Assembly: GCA_964530115.1 (NCBI GenBank) | Contig: CAZGYD010000048.1 | Span: forward strand, 1-26,794 | From: Fen-999 sp964530115 | Lineage (GTDB): Bacteria > Pseudomonadota > Gammaproteobacteria > Burkholderiales > Rhodocyclaceae | DNA: 26,794 nt | Reading direction: 5' to 3' | Shown here: positions 14,127 through 22,777 of the stretch, one piece after another | Layout of the letters: every line of letters starts with the position of its first letter | Numbering within the stretch: the stretch's first letter is position 1 | Notes under the pieces: generated by a model | Seen by the model: the letters and a program-made list of their open reading frames with translations, nothing else | Database searches by the model: none | Told to the model about the DNA's origin: nothing | Made by a program: the position numbers and the translations under genes

Positions 14127-16890
14127 GGGCTTCACCGGCGCCGAAGAGGTTCTCGGCGCAGCGGCCGCAGAGGTCGGGATGTCCGGCTGAGTGCGCATGC
14201 GCGCCGACGTCGGCGCGCCAGTGCCAGCAGCGGGCGCACTTGCGGTGCGGACTCGGTATCGCGACGATGGCCTCGGCGCCCGGATCGCTCGCCTTGACCA
14301 GCGTCGTCTTCGAGCAGATCAGGATGAAGCGCAGGTCGTCGCCGAGGCTGGCGAGCAGTTCGTGCCTGGCGCCGCTGGCGCGGATCTCGATCTCGGCCTG
14401 GAGCGAGGAACCGATCTTGCCCTCGGTGCGCAGGTCTTCCAGCACCTTGGCGGCCTCGGCCTTGACCGCGCGGATGTTGAGCCAGCGCTCGACGAGCTCC
14501 GCCTCGCCGGCCTGCGCCGGCAGTTCGTGCCAGGTGGTGGTCATCACCGTGTCGCCCTTCCCGGCGATGGCCCAGATTTCCTCGGCGGTGAAGGCGAGGA
14601 TGGGCGCCATCAGCCGGGTGAGCGTCTGGACGATGTGCCAGAGCGCGCTCTGCGCCGCGCGGCGCGCGCGCGAGCGGGTCGCCGAGGTGTAGAGGCGGTC
14701 CTTGAGGATGTCGAGGTAGAAGGCGCCGAGATCCTCGGCGCAGAAGTTCTGCAGCGCCTGGACGATGCGGTGGAACTCGAAGCGCTCGTAGTCGGCGACG
14801 CACTGCGCCTGCAGCGCGCGGGTCATCGCCAGCGCGTAGCGGTCGATCTCCAGCCATTCGCCGACCGGCAGCATGTCCTTCTCCGGATCGAAGTCGGCGG
14901 TGTTGGCGAGCAGGAACTTCAGCGTGTTGCGCAGGCGCCGGTAGATCTCGACGACACGGTCGAGGATCTCCTTCGAGATCGACAGCTCGCCCGAGTAGTC
15001 GGTCGCCGCGACCCAAAGGCGCAGGATTTCCGCGCCGAGCCGGTCCGAGACCTCCTGTGGCGCGATGACGTTGCCCTTCGACTTGGACATCTTCATGCCC
15101 TTGCCGTCGACGACGAAGCCGTGGGTCAAGAGCGCCTGGTAGGGCGCGCGGCCGTCGAGCGCGCAGCCGGTGAGCAGGCTCGAATGGAACCAGCCGCGGT
15201 GCTGGTCGGAGCCTTCGAGATAGAGGTCGGCCGGATAGCCGCACTCGTTCTTGTGCGAGCCGCGCATCACCGACCAGTGGGTCGTGCCCGAATCGAACCA
15301 GACGTCGAGCGTGTCGCTCGACTTGACGTAACGGGCCGCCTCGTCGCCGAGCAGTTCCTTCGGGTCGAGCGCGAACCAGGCCTCGATTCCGCCGGCCTCC
15401 ACGCGCCGGGCCACCGCCTCGACGAGCTCCGGCGTGCGCGGATGCGGCTCGCCGGTCTCGCGGTCGAGGAAGAACGGAATCGGCACACCCCAGTTGCGCT
15501 GGCGCGAGACGCACCAGTCGGGCCGGTTGGCGATCATCGCCGAGAGGCGCGCCCTGCCCCAGGCCGGATAGAAGGCCGTCTCCTCGATCGCCCGCAGCGC
15601 GCTCTGGCGCAGGCTGGGCTGCCGGTCGCCGTCCATGCGCACGAACCACTGGGTCGTGGCGCGAAAGATGATCGGGGTCTTGTGCCGCCAGCAGTGCGGG
15701 TAACTGTGCTCGACCTTGGTATGCCGCAGGAGCACGCCCTTGAGCGCCAGTGTCTCGATGACCTTCGGATTGGCCTCCCAGACGCTCATGCCGGCGAAGA
15801 GCGGCGTGCCGGCGATGAAGCGGCCGTCGTCGCCGACCGGATTGTCGATCGGCAGGCCGTAGCGGCTGCCGACGTAGTAGTCGTCCGCGCCATGCGCCGG
15901 CGCCGTGTGCACGAGGCCGGTGCCGGCCTCCAGGGTCACGTGGTCACCGAGGATCATCGGCACCTCGCGTTCGAGGAACGGGTGCCTGAGCCGGAGCCCC
16001 TCGAGCTTCACGCCGATCGCCGATGCCACTACCTTGCCGTTCAGGCCGTAGGCGGCGAGACAGGTTTCCGCAAGATCGCGCGCGAGGATCAGGAGCCCCT
16101 TCTGCGTTTCGATCAGGTCATAGACGAAATCCGGATGCGCGCAAACCGCCTCGTTGGCCGGCAGCGTCCACGGCGTGGTCGTCCAGATCACCGCATAGGC
16201 CGGATGGCGGATGCCGATGCCGAAGATCTCGCGCAACCGGTCGAGGTCGGCGACCGGGAAGCCGACGTCGATGGCGTCCGAGCGCTTGTCCTCGTATTCG
16301 ACTTCGGCCTCGGCGAGTGCCGAGCCGCAGTCGAGGCACCAGTTCACCGGCTTGAGGCCGCGGTAGAGATGGCCCGCCTGGCGCATCTTCTCCAGGGCGC
16401 GGATCTCGTCGGCCTCGGCCTTGAAGTTCATGGTCAGGTAGGGATTGTCCCAGTCCCCGAGAACGCCGAGGCGGATGAAGTCTTTCTTCTGCCGCTCGAT
16501 CTGCTCAGCGGCGAAGGCACGGCAGAGGCGGCGCACCTCGTTGCCGTCGAGGTGCTTACCGTGCTTCTTCTCGATCTGGTGCTCGATGGGCAGGCCATGG
16601 CAGTCCCAGCCCGGCACGTACGGCGCGTCGAAGCCGGCGAGCGTCTTGGCCCGGACGATGATGTCCTTGAGGATCTTGTTCACCGCGTGGCCGATGTGGA
16701 TGTCGCCGTTGGCGTAGGGCGGCCCGTCGTGGAGGACGAAGCGCGGCCGGCCCTTGGCCGCCTCGCGGATCTGTCGGTAGATCTTCTTCTCCTGCCATGC
16801 CTTCACCCAGGCCGGCTCTCGTTTCGCGAGGTCGCCGCGCATCGGGAACGGGGTGTCGGGCATGTTGAGGGTCGATTTGTAGTCAGCCAT
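14113..16890 (-). CDS. ileS: isoleucyl-tRNA synthetase
   Basis: Class I aminoacyl-tRNA synthetase (925 aa) that charges tRNA-Ile and edits valine. HIGH is at 65-68, in PYANGDIHIGHAVNK, and KMSKS at 600-604. Editing-domain motifs such as WTTTPWTLPANEAVC are present, as is DWCVSRQRNWGVPIPF before the second catalytic half. The C-terminus has the zinc-finger cysteines C885, C888, C908 and C911 (CARCW...CGRC) found in bacterial-type IleRS. The length fits the family. It follows ribF after 59 nt and overlaps the start of lspA, the common ribF-ileS-lspA order. Confidence 0.98.
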   Translation of the reverse strand: MADYKSTLNMPDTPFPMRGDLAKREPAWVKAWQEKKIYRQIREAAKGRPRFVLHDGPPYANGDIHIGHAVNKILKDIIVRAKTLAGFDAPYVPGWDCHGLPIEHQIEKKHGKHLDGNEVRRLCRAFAAEQIERQKKDFIRLGVLGDWDNPYLTMNFKAEADEIRALEKMRQAGHLYRGLKPVNWCLDCGSALAEAEVEYEDKRSDAIDVGFPVADLDRLREIFGIGIRHPAYAVIWTTTPWTLPANEAVCAHPDFVYDLIETQKGLLILARDLAETCLAAYGLNGKVVASAIGVKLEGLRLRHPFLEREVPMILGDHVTLEAGTGLVHTAPAHGADDYYVGSRYGLPIDNPVGDDGRFIAGTPLFAGMSVWEANPKVIETLALKGVLLRHTKVEHSYPHCWRHKTPIIFRATTQWFVRMDGDRQPSLRQSALRAIEETAFYPAWGRARLSAMIANRPDWCVSRQRNWGVPIPFFLDRETGEPHPRTPELVEAVARRVEAGGIEAWFALDPKELLGDEAARYVKSSDTLDVWFDSGTTHWSVMRGSHKNECGYPADLYLEGSDQHRGWFHSSLLTGCALDGRAPYQALLTHGFVVDGKGMKMSKSKGNVIAPQEVSDRLGAEILRLWVAATDYSGELSISKEILDRVVEIYRRLRNTLKFLLANTADFDPEKDMLPVGEWLEIDRYALAMTRALQAQCVADYERFEFHRIVQALQNFCAEDLGAFYLDILKDRLYTSATRSRARRAAQSALWHIVQTLTRLMAPILAFTAEEIWAIAGKGDTVMTTTWHELPAQAGEAELVERWLNIRAVKAEAAKVLEDLRTEGKIGSSLQAEIEIRASGARHELLASLGDDLRFILICSKTTLVKASDPGAEAIVAIPSPHRKCARCWHWRADVGAHAHSAGHPDLCGRCAENLFGAGEAREFA

Positions 16891-16949
16891 GGGGAAAAAC
16901 CTTCAAGGCAAAGGACGCCGGGAAAGCGAAGGCGAAGCATGCAGGATGG

Positions 16950-17894
16950 TCATGCTCGGCCCTTCGCGTCCGCCGCGGTGAAATAGCGCTTCGTCGCCTC
17001 GACGTCACGGGCGATCTGCGCCGCCAGCGCCTCGAGCGAAGCGAACTTCATCTCGTCGCGCAGCTTGTGCAGGAAGTGCACGGTCAGATGCGCGCCGTAG
17101 ATCTCCCGGTCGAAATCGAGCAGATGCACCTCGAGCACGGGCCTCGCGGCATCACCCAGGGTCGGGCGCACGCCGAGGCTGGCGGCGCCCGGCAGATGGC
17201 GCTTGTCGAGCCCGCTCACGGTCACGGCGAAGATGCCGGCGAGGGCGACACGCTTGCGCTTCAACTGGACGTTCGCGGTCGGCCAGCCGATGCGCCGGCC
17301 GATCTTGTCGCCATGGACGACGCGACCGGCGATCGCATAAGGCCGGCCGAGCAGGCGCGCCGCGTGTTCGAGATCGCCCGCGGCGAGCACCTTGCGCACC
17401 AGTGAGCTCGACACCCGCTCGCCGTCCAGATCGACGGTCGGCATCGCCTCAACGCCGAAGTTGTGCTCGATGCCGGCCTGTTGCAGGGTCGTGAAATCGC
17501 CGCCCCGGCCGCGGCCGAAGCGGAAATCGTCGCCGATGATCAAATGGCGCACGGCCAGCCCCCGGACCAGCAGGCGTTCGACGAAGTCATCGGCGGCGAG
17601 CGCCGCGAGCCGCGGCGTGAAATGGCAGACGTAGGTGCGATCGACGCCGCAGGCTTCGATCAGGGCGAGCTTTTCGCGCAGGCTGGTCAGCCGCGCCGGT
17701 GCCTGCTCCGGGGCGAACAGTTCGCGCGGGTGCGGCTCGAAGGTCATCACGGCGGAAGGCAGGCCGAGTTCGCGCGCCTTGGCGGTCAGGCGTTCGAGCA
17801 GCGCCCGATGGCCCAGGTGCAGGCCATCGAAGTTGCCGATGGCCAGCACCGTCGCAGCCGTTGCCCGCTCGGGAATGGTCCGGAAAACCTGCAT
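16950..17894 (-). CDS. ribF: bifunctional riboflavin kinase / FAD synthetase
   Basis: Makes FMN from riboflavin and FAD from FMN (314 aa). The N-terminal adenylyltransferase domain shows GNFDGLHLGHRALLE near 17-31 and GDDFRFGRGRGGDF. The C-terminal flavokinase domain shows GRVVHGDKIGRRIGWPTANV, with the conserved GxPTAN, and HFLHKLRDEMKF near the end. ATG at 17894 has AGGAC upstream. First gene of the operon running to ispH. Confidence 0.97.
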   Translation of the reverse strand: MQVFRTIPERATAATVLAIGNFDGLHLGHRALLERLTAKARELGLPSAVMTFEPHPRELFAPEQAPARLTSLREKLALIEACGVDRTYVCHFTPRLAALAADDFVERLLVRGLAVRHLIIGDDFRFGRGRGGDFTTLQQAGIEHNFGVEAMPTVDLDGERVSSSLVRKVLAAGDLEHAARLLGRPYAIAGRVVHGDKIGRRIGWPTANVQLKRKRVALAGIFAVTVSGLDKRHLPGAASLGVRPTLGDAARPVLEVHLLDFDREIYGAHLTVHFLHKLRDEMKFASLEALAAQIARDVEATKRYFTAADAKGRA

Positions 17895-17920
17895 GCCGTC
17901 CTGCCTGGGAAAAGTGCCGA

Positions 17921-17926
17921 ATTATA
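17921..17926 (-). promoter_or_regulatory. -10 element of the ribF-ileS-lspA-fkpB-ispH operon
   Basis: A perfect TATAAT on the minus strand lies 27 bp upstream of the ribF ATG, in the 87-bp gap between amiC and ribF. No good -35 lies 16-18 bp upstream; a GC palindrome (CGGGCGGCCGCCCG, near 17939-17952) occupies that space. The predicted start is near 17914. Confidence 0.6.
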
Positions 17927-17981
17927 GGGCCTGTCGCCGGGCGGCCGCCCGCAGACGCCCGGCAACGGCTGCCACCGCTCC

Positions 17982-19226
17982 TCAGGTCAGCTTGGAACGG
18001 GCGAGCGGAGGATTCTTGGCGAAGTAGCGCCGGATACCGCGCAGGATGGCCTCGGCCATCTGGTCCTGGTAACGCTCGTCGGTCAGCCGCGCCTCTTCTT
18101 CCGGGTTCGAGATGAAGGCGGTCTCGATGAGGATCGAGGGAATGTCCGGTGCCTTGAGCACCGCGAAGCCCGCCTGCTCGACGTGCGGCTTATGCAGGGT
18201 GTTGATGCGCCCCAGTTCGCCGAGGACGTCCCGGCCGAGTTTCAGGCTGTCGTTGATCGTGGCGGTCTGGGACAGGTCGAGCAGCGTGCGCGCGAGGTGC
18301 GGATCCTTGACCGCGTAATTGACGCCGCCGATGAGATCGGCGGCGTTCTCCTTCTGCGCCAGCCAGCGCGCCGCCGAAGACGAGGCGCCGTTTTCGGAGA
18401 GCACGAAGACGCTCGATCCGCGCGCCGTGGGTTTGATGAAGGCGTCGGCATGCACCGAAACGAACAGGTCGGCACGCACGCGCCTCGCTTTCTGCACGCG
18501 CTGGTGCAAGGGGATGAAGTAATCGCCGTCGCGGGTCAGCATCGTGCGCATGTTCGGCTCGGCGTCCATCTTCGCCTTGAGCCGGCGCGCGATCGAGAGC
18601 GTGACGTCTTTCTCATAGCTGCCGCGGCGGCCGATGGCGCCCGGATCTTCGCCGCCGTGGCCGGGATCGATGACCACGGTGACGAGCCGCGCGATATCGG
18701 CGCGCTCCTGCGCCCGCGGGGCTTCTTCGCGCGCGGGCTTCTCCTCCCTGCCATCGAGGAGTGCCAGGAGCGGATCGGGCTCCTCTGCCGGATAGAGATC
18801 GACCACCAGGCGGTGGCCGTACTCGCCGACCGGCGCCAGCGAGAACACCTGCGGCTTCACTTCGGCCTTGAGTTCGATGACCAGGCGCACCACGCCGGGC
18901 CGGTTGCGGCCGGCGCGGATCAGCTTGATGTAGGGATCGGTCTCGGCGATCTTGCCCGGCAGGCTGCCGAGCACGGAATTGAATTCGACGCCTTCGAGAT
19001 CCAGCACCATGCGGTGCGGATCCTTGAGCAGCAGTTGGGAAAACTGGATCGGCCGGTCGTGCTCGATGGTGATGCGCGTGTAGTCGCGGGCAGGCCAGAC
19101 GCGCACGCCGAGTACGGTCGGCTGGGCCGTGGCGAGCGCCTGCCGGACCGGCGTGACGGAGAGCGTCAGGATGGCGGCCGCGTAGCGGAGGACATCGCGG
19201 CGGGAGGAGCGAAATTCGTCAGACAT
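17982..19226 (-). CDS. amiC: N-acetylmuramoyl-L-alanine amidase (AmiC type), Tat-exported
   Basis: Periplasmic zinc amidase (414 aa) that splits septal peptidoglycan during daughter-cell separation. The N-terminus has a twin-arginine signal (SSRRDVLRYAAAIL, 7-20). An AMIN domain at about 37-150 for septal targeting follows, then a Glu/Ala/Arg-rich linker at 151-178. The amidase_3 domain runs from about 180 to 405. Zinc ligands are readable as H190 (DPGHGG), E205 and H259 (VSVHADAF), and the catalytic Glu as E368 (ILIETAFISNP). Its 5' end overlaps tsaE by 61 nt. The long overlap is real, since the Tat motif begins only 9 residues in. The tsaE-amiC pairing is common in proteobacteria. Confidence 0.95.
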   Translation of the reverse strand: MSDEFRSSRRDVLRYAAAILTLSVTPVRQALATAQPTVLGVRVWPARDYTRITIEHDRPIQFSQLLLKDPHRMVLDLEGVEFNSVLGSLPGKIAETDPYIKLIRAGRNRPGVVRLVIELKAEVKPQVFSLAPVGEYGHRLVVDLYPAEEPDPLLALLDGREEKPAREEAPRAQERADIARLVTVVIDPGHGGEDPGAIGRRGSYEKDVTLSIARRLKAKMDAEPNMRTMLTRDGDYFIPLHQRVQKARRVRADLFVSVHADAFIKPTARGSSVFVLSENGASSSAARWLAQKENAADLIGGVNYAVKDPHLARTLLDLSQTATINDSLKLGRDVLGELGRINTLHKPHVEQAGFAVLKAPDIPSILIETAFISNPEEEARLTDERYQDQMAEAILRGIRRYFAKNPPLARSKLT

Positions 19227-19654
19227 CGCCGCCCCCGCTCGCTCTCTGCCGTGACGACGGCGAGCCGCCCGTCACCCTCGACCACGAGCCGGATCCGCAG
19301 GTCCGCCGCCGGCACATGGGGCGCAGCCCGCTCCGGCCATTCGACCACGCAGACGCCCCGACCGTCGAAGTATTCGTCCAGACCCGCATCGAGATATTCT
19401 TCCGGCTGATTGAGCCTATAGAAATCAAAGTGATACAAGTTTAATCCAGAAACTACATGAATTTCAACCAGCATGTAGGTGGGGCTTTTCACCGGACCGG
19501 TCTCACCGAGCGCGCGCAGAAGGCCGCGAACGAGCGTGGTCTTGCCCGCGCCGAGGTCGCCATCGAGATGAATGACGAGGCCCGGTTCGACGATGCGGGC
19601 GAGCGCGGCGCCGAGCGCGAGCGTGGCGGCTTCGTCGGCCAGAATGATGTTCAT
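19166..19654 (-). CDS. tsaE: tRNA threonylcarbamoyladenosine biosynthesis ATPase TsaE
   Basis: P-loop ATPase (162 aa) that works with TsaB and TsaD to make t6A37 on ANN-decoding tRNAs. Walker A is GDLGAGKTT near 32-40, followed by PVKSPTYMLVE and YHFDFYRLNQPEEY, both highly diagnostic, and VCVVEWPERA. The C-terminal 20 residues overlap amiC and are unlike the family core. The codons of residues about 60-80 are AT-rich (19404-19480) compared with the flanks. The start codon lies 8 bp from the divergent queG start, with no obvious ribosome-binding site, so a leaderless message is possible. Confidence 0.95.
   Translation of the reverse strand: MNIILADEAATLALGAALARIVEPGLVIHLDGDLGAGKTTLVRGLLRALGETGPVKSPTYMLVEIHVVSGLNLYHFDFYRLNQPEEYLDAGLDEYFDGRGVCVVEWPERAAPHVPAADLRIRLVVEGDGRLAVVTAESERGRRCLTNFAPPAAMSSATRPPS
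19438..19467 (-). promoter_or_regulatory. possible internal promoter for amiC inside tsaE
   Basis: Within the AT-rich patch of tsaE the minus strand carries TTGAAA (19462-19467, 5 of 6) and, after 18 bp, TAAACT (19438-19443, 4 of 6). It would start about 205 nt upstream of the amiC ATG. The sequence also encodes conserved TsaE residues, so the match may be incidental. Confidence 0.3.
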
Positions 19655-19662
19655 AATCGCGT

Positions 19663-20718
19663 ATGGATTCCGAAAACTCGCGTGCGCTCGCGGAACGCAT
19701 CAAGGCGTGGGGACGGGAACTCGGCTTCGCGGCGGTGCGCATCGCCGCCCCGGATCTGCCGCGTGCGGAAGCGGGCCTCGCGGCCTGGCTCGATGCCGGC
19801 TTCCACGGCGAAATGAATTATATGGCCGCGCACGGCACCAAGCGCGCGCGGCCGCGGGAACTCCTGCCGGGCACGCGCTCGGTCATCGTCGCGCGCATGG
19901 ACTACCGGCCCGACGCAGCCGACGCCGAGGCCAATCTCGCCGAGCCGGCGCGCGCCTATGTGTCGCGCTACGCGCTCGGCCGCGACTACCACAAGGTGCT
20001 GCGCGCGCGACTACAGAAGCTCGCCGGGCGCATCACCGCCGAGGTCGGCCCTCATGCCTGCCGCGTCTTCGTCGATTCGGCGCCGGTGATGGAGGTCGAG
20101 CTGGCGGCCCGGGCCGGCCTCGGCTGGCGGGGCAAGCACACGCTGTTGCTCACGCGCGAAGGCGGCTCGTGGTTCTTCCTCGGCGAACTCTTCACCGATC
20201 TGCTGTTGCCCCCCGACCCGCCGGTGACGGATCACTGCGGACACTGCCGCGCCTGCCTCGACGCCTGCCCCACCGGCGCCATCGTCGCCCCGTGGCGTCT
20301 CGATGCGCGTCGATGCATCTCCTACCTGACGATCGAGCATCCGGGCAGCATCCCCGAGGAACTGCGCCCGCTGATCGGCAACCGCATCTACGGCTGCGAC
20401 GACTGCCAGCTCTTCTGCCCGTGGAACCGCTTCGCCCCGGTGACCCGCGAACGCGACTTCGCGCCGCGCCATGCGCTCGACACGGCGACGCTCGTGGAAC
20501 TGTTCGGCTGGTCAAACTCAGCCTTCGTAACACGCCAGGCAGGATCGCCGATCCTGCGCATCGGCCACGAGCGCTGGCTGCGCAACATCGCCGTGGCGCT
20601 CGGCAACGCGCCGACGACGCCCGAGGTCATCGCCGCGCTCGAGGCCCGGCGCGACGACGAATCGCCGCTCGTGCGCGAACACGTACGCTGGGCGCTCACG
20701 CGCCACGGGAGGACTTAG
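19663..20718 (+). CDS. queG: epoxyqueuosine reductase (QueG)
   Basis: Cobalamin-dependent [4Fe-4S] enzyme (351 aa) carrying out the last step of queuosine synthesis in tRNA, reducing epoxyqueuosine to queuosine. The catalytic Asp is in VFVDSAPVMEVELAARAGLG (D138). Two ferredoxin-like cysteine groups follow: C192, C195, C198, C202 (CGHCRACLDACPTGAI) and C245, C248, C252 (GCDDCQLFCPWN). The C-terminal HEAT-like repeat includes RNIAVALGNAPTTPEV. Its start lies 8 bp from the tsaE start on the other strand. Its TAG overlaps the purT TAA on the opposite strand, so it has almost no non-coding DNA of its own. Confidence 0.97.
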   Translation: MDSENSRALAERIKAWGRELGFAAVRIAAPDLPRAEAGLAAWLDAGFHGEMNYMAAHGTKRARPRELLPGTRSVIVARMDYRPDAADAEANLAEPARAYVSRYALGRDYHKVLRARLQKLAGRITAEVGPHACRVFVDSAPVMEVELAARAGLGWRGKHTLLLTREGGSWFFLGELFTDLLLPPDPPVTDHCGHCRACLDACPTGAIVAPWRLDARRCISYLTIEHPGSIPEELRPLIGNRIYGCDDCQLFCPWNRFAPVTRERDFAPRHALDTATLVELFGWSNSAFVTRQAGSPILRIGHERWLRNIAVALGNAPTTPEVIAALEARRDDESPLVREHVRWALTRHGRT

Positions 20719-21929
20719 GCGATGACCGGCCGGACCCGCGACGCCGCCAGCTTCGCGCGCCGGCGCGCCTCGTCGGTCGTGTCGGCGCAGGCGACGGCGA
20801 CGCCCATGCGCCGTTTGACGTAGCTTTCCGGCTTGCCGAACAGGCGCAGGTCGGACTCGGGCACGGCGAGCGCCTCGGCGACGCCCTCGAAGGCGATGCC
20901 CCTGGCCTCGAGGCCGCCGTAGATGACGGCCGAGGCGCCGGGCCGGCGCAGGCTCACGTCCACCGGCAGGCCGAGGATGGCGCGCGCGTGCAGCTCGAAC
21001 TCCGAGAGGCGCTGCGTCGCCAGGGTCACGAGGCCGGTGTCGTGCGGGCGCGGGCTGACCTCGGAGAACCACACCCGGTCGCCGCGGACGAAGAGCTCGA
21101 CACCGAAGATGCCGCGACCGCCGAGCGCGCCGGTCACCTTGCGCGCGATCTCGCGCGCGCTTGCGAGCGCCGCCGGCGACATGGCCATCGGCTGCCAGGA
21201 TTCGACGTAATCGCCATTCACCTGGACGTGGCCGATCGGCTCGCAGAAATGCGTTTCGATCTCTCCGCCAGCCCCGGGGGCGCGCACGGTGAGCTGGGTG
21301 ATCTCGTAGTCGAAGTCGATGAAGCCCTCGACGATCACGCGGCCGAGGCCGACACGGCCGCCGGACTGTGCGTAGTGCCAGGCCGCCTCGACGTCGGCGG
21401 CCGTTTTCACGAGCGACTGTCCCTTGCCCGAAGACGACATCACGGGCTTGACCACGCAGGGATAACCCACGCCGTCACCGTTCGCGCCCTCGATCGCGGT
21501 CCGCAACTCGGCGAGCGAATCGGCGAAGCGGTACGGCGAGGTCGGCAGGCCGAGCTCCTCGGCCGCTAGCCGGCGGATGCCCTCGCGGTTCATGGTCAGC
21601 TGCGCGGCGCGCGCCGTCGGGATGATTTCCGTCCGGCCTTCCTTCTCGATCTCGACGAGCGTCGCGGTGGCGATGGCCTCGATCTCGGGGACGACGAGAT
21701 GCGGGCGCTCAGCCTCGATCACCGCGCGCAGCGCGGCGCCGTCGGTCATGGCGATCACGTGGCTGCGGTGGGCGACCTGCATCGCCGGCGCGTCGGCGTA
21801 GCGGTCGATGCCGATCACTTCGCAGCCAAGCCGCTGGAGCGCGATGACGACTTCCTTGCCGAGTTCGCCGCAGCCGAGCAGCATGACCTTGGTCGCCGAG
21901 GGCGAGAGCGGCGTGCCGATTCGCGTCAT
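20715..21929 (-). CDS. purT: formate-dependent phosphoribosylglycinamide formyltransferase 2
   Basis: ATP-grasp enzyme (404 aa) of purine synthesis that formylates GAR with formate and ATP, bypassing folate-dependent PurN. Visible features: VMLLGCGELGKEV with the N-terminal nucleotide fold, VVPEIEAIAT, the ATP-grasp loop PVMSSSGKGQSLV, and EVSPRPHDTGLVT near the end. I chose the ATG at 21929 (MTRIGTPLSPSATK) because it aligns with the family N-terminus. The ATG two codons earlier (21935) overlaps the sulfurtransferase stop as ATGA and is equally coupled. Last gene of a four-gene run, converging on queG. Confidence 0.95.
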   Translation of the reverse strand: MTRIGTPLSPSATKVMLLGCGELGKEVVIALQRLGCEVIGIDRYADAPAMQVAHRSHVIAMTDGAALRAVIEAERPHLVVPEIEAIATATLVEIEKEGRTEIIPTARAAQLTMNREGIRRLAAEELGLPTSPYRFADSLAELRTAIEGANGDGVGYPCVVKPVMSSSGKGQSLVKTAADVEAAWHYAQSGGRVGLGRVIVEGFIDFDYEITQLTVRAPGAGGEIETHFCEPIGHVQVNGDYVESWQPMAMSPAALASAREIARKVTGALGGRGIFGVELFVRGDRVWFSEVSPRPHDTGLVTLATQRLSEFELHARAILGLPVDVSLRRPGASAVIYGGLEARGIAFEGVAEALAVPESDLRLFGKPESYVKRRMGVAVACADTTDEARRRAKLAASRVRPVIA

Positions 21930-21931
21930 GT

Positions 21932-22777
21932 TCATTCGCCCGTGACCATCGGCCGCGAGGGGTCGGCGCACCACTCGCTCCACGAGCCCGGATAGAGCTT
22001 GGAGCCGGAGAGGCCGGCGATCTCCATCGCCAGCAGGTTGTGGCAGGCGGTGACGCCCGAGCCGCACTGTTGCACGACCCGGCCCGGATCGCGGCCCGCG
22101 AGCAGCGCGGTGAATTCGGCGCGCAGTTCGTCCGCCGGCTTGAAATAGACGCCGGCGTCGTCGAGGTTGTCGAAATAGAAGCGGTTGACCGCGCCGGGGA
22201 TGTGGCCGCCGACCGGATCGAGCGTTTCCTCCTCGCCGGTGAAGCGTTCGGGCGCACGGGCGTCGAGGATGAGGTCGTCGCGCGAGCCGAGGATGGCGAG
22301 GACATCGTTCACCGAAACGGCCATTGGCTGCACGCGGGGCACGAACGTCGTCGGCGTCACGTTCGGCACCTCGGTCACCAGCGGCTGTTTCGCGCGCCGC
22401 CAGGCAGCCAGGCCGCCATCGAGCACCGCGACGCGCTCGTGCCCGAGCCAGCGCAGCATCCACCACAGCCGTGCGGCGAAGACGCCGCCCTCGTTGTCGT
22501 AGGCGACGACCTGGGTGTCCGGACCGACACCGCATTCGCCCATGCGCCGGGCGAACGCCTCCGGCGCGGGCAGCGGATGACGGCCGTTGCTGCCGGTCTT
22601 CTCGCCGGACAGATCGCGGTCGAGATGCAGGAAGATCGCACCGGGAATGTGGCCCTTGGCGTAAGCCCGCTCGCCGTAGCCGATGTCCTGGAGGTCGTGG
22701 CGGCAGTCGAAGATGCGCCAGTCCGGATCGCCGATATGAGCGGCGAGTTCCTCCGCGCTGACCAGCGTGGTGCTCAC
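21932..22777 (-). CDS. sseA: tandem-rhodanese sulfurtransferase, 3-mercaptopyruvate type
   Basis: Two-domain rhodanese (281 aa) that moves sulfur from mercaptopyruvate or thiosulfate to an acceptor. The N-terminal domain lacks the catalytic Cys (Asp94 in VVAYDNEGG), as in all tandem rhodaneses. The C-terminal domain has C238 in the loop CGSGVTAC, which is closer to mercaptopyruvate sulfurtransferase than to thiosulfate rhodanese (CRKGVT). Linker and fold motifs such as YAKGHIPGAIFLHLD and VGGHIPGAVNRFYF fit. The GTG start overlaps the stop of the upstream STAS gene (GTGA). The gene symbol is assigned by family resemblance; the natural substrate is not readable. Confidence 0.88.
   Translation of the reverse strand: MSTTLVSAEELAAHIGDPDWRIFDCRHDLQDIGYGERAYAKGHIPGAIFLHLDRDLSGEKTGSNGRHPLPAPEAFARRMGECGVGPDTQVVAYDNEGGVFAARLWWMLRWLGHERVAVLDGGLAAWRRAKQPLVTEVPNVTPTTFVPRVQPMAVSVNDVLAILGSRDDLILDARAPERFTGEEETLDPVGGHIPGAVNRFYFDNLDDAGVYFKPADELRAEFTALLAGRDPGRVVQQCGSGVTACHNLLAMEIAGLSGSKLYPGSWSEWCADPSRPMVTGE

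Noticed and set aside
14191..16986. A 931-codon open frame on the plus strand opposite ileS, and a 641-codon one opposite pilY1 (5055-6980)
   Set aside because: High-GC shadow frames: composition is Arg/Asp/Gly/Val-rich, no domain is recognisable, and the opposite strand encodes full-length known proteins.
17937..17953. GC palindrome between amiC and ribF as an amiC terminator
   Set aside because: No U-tract follows it, and it sits where the ribF -35 should be; short GC palindromes are common at this composition.
20715..22535. A possible fusion of an N-terminal extension to PurT (606 codons)
   Set aside because: The extension is a shadow of the sulfurtransferase; PurT homology begins at 21929-21935.
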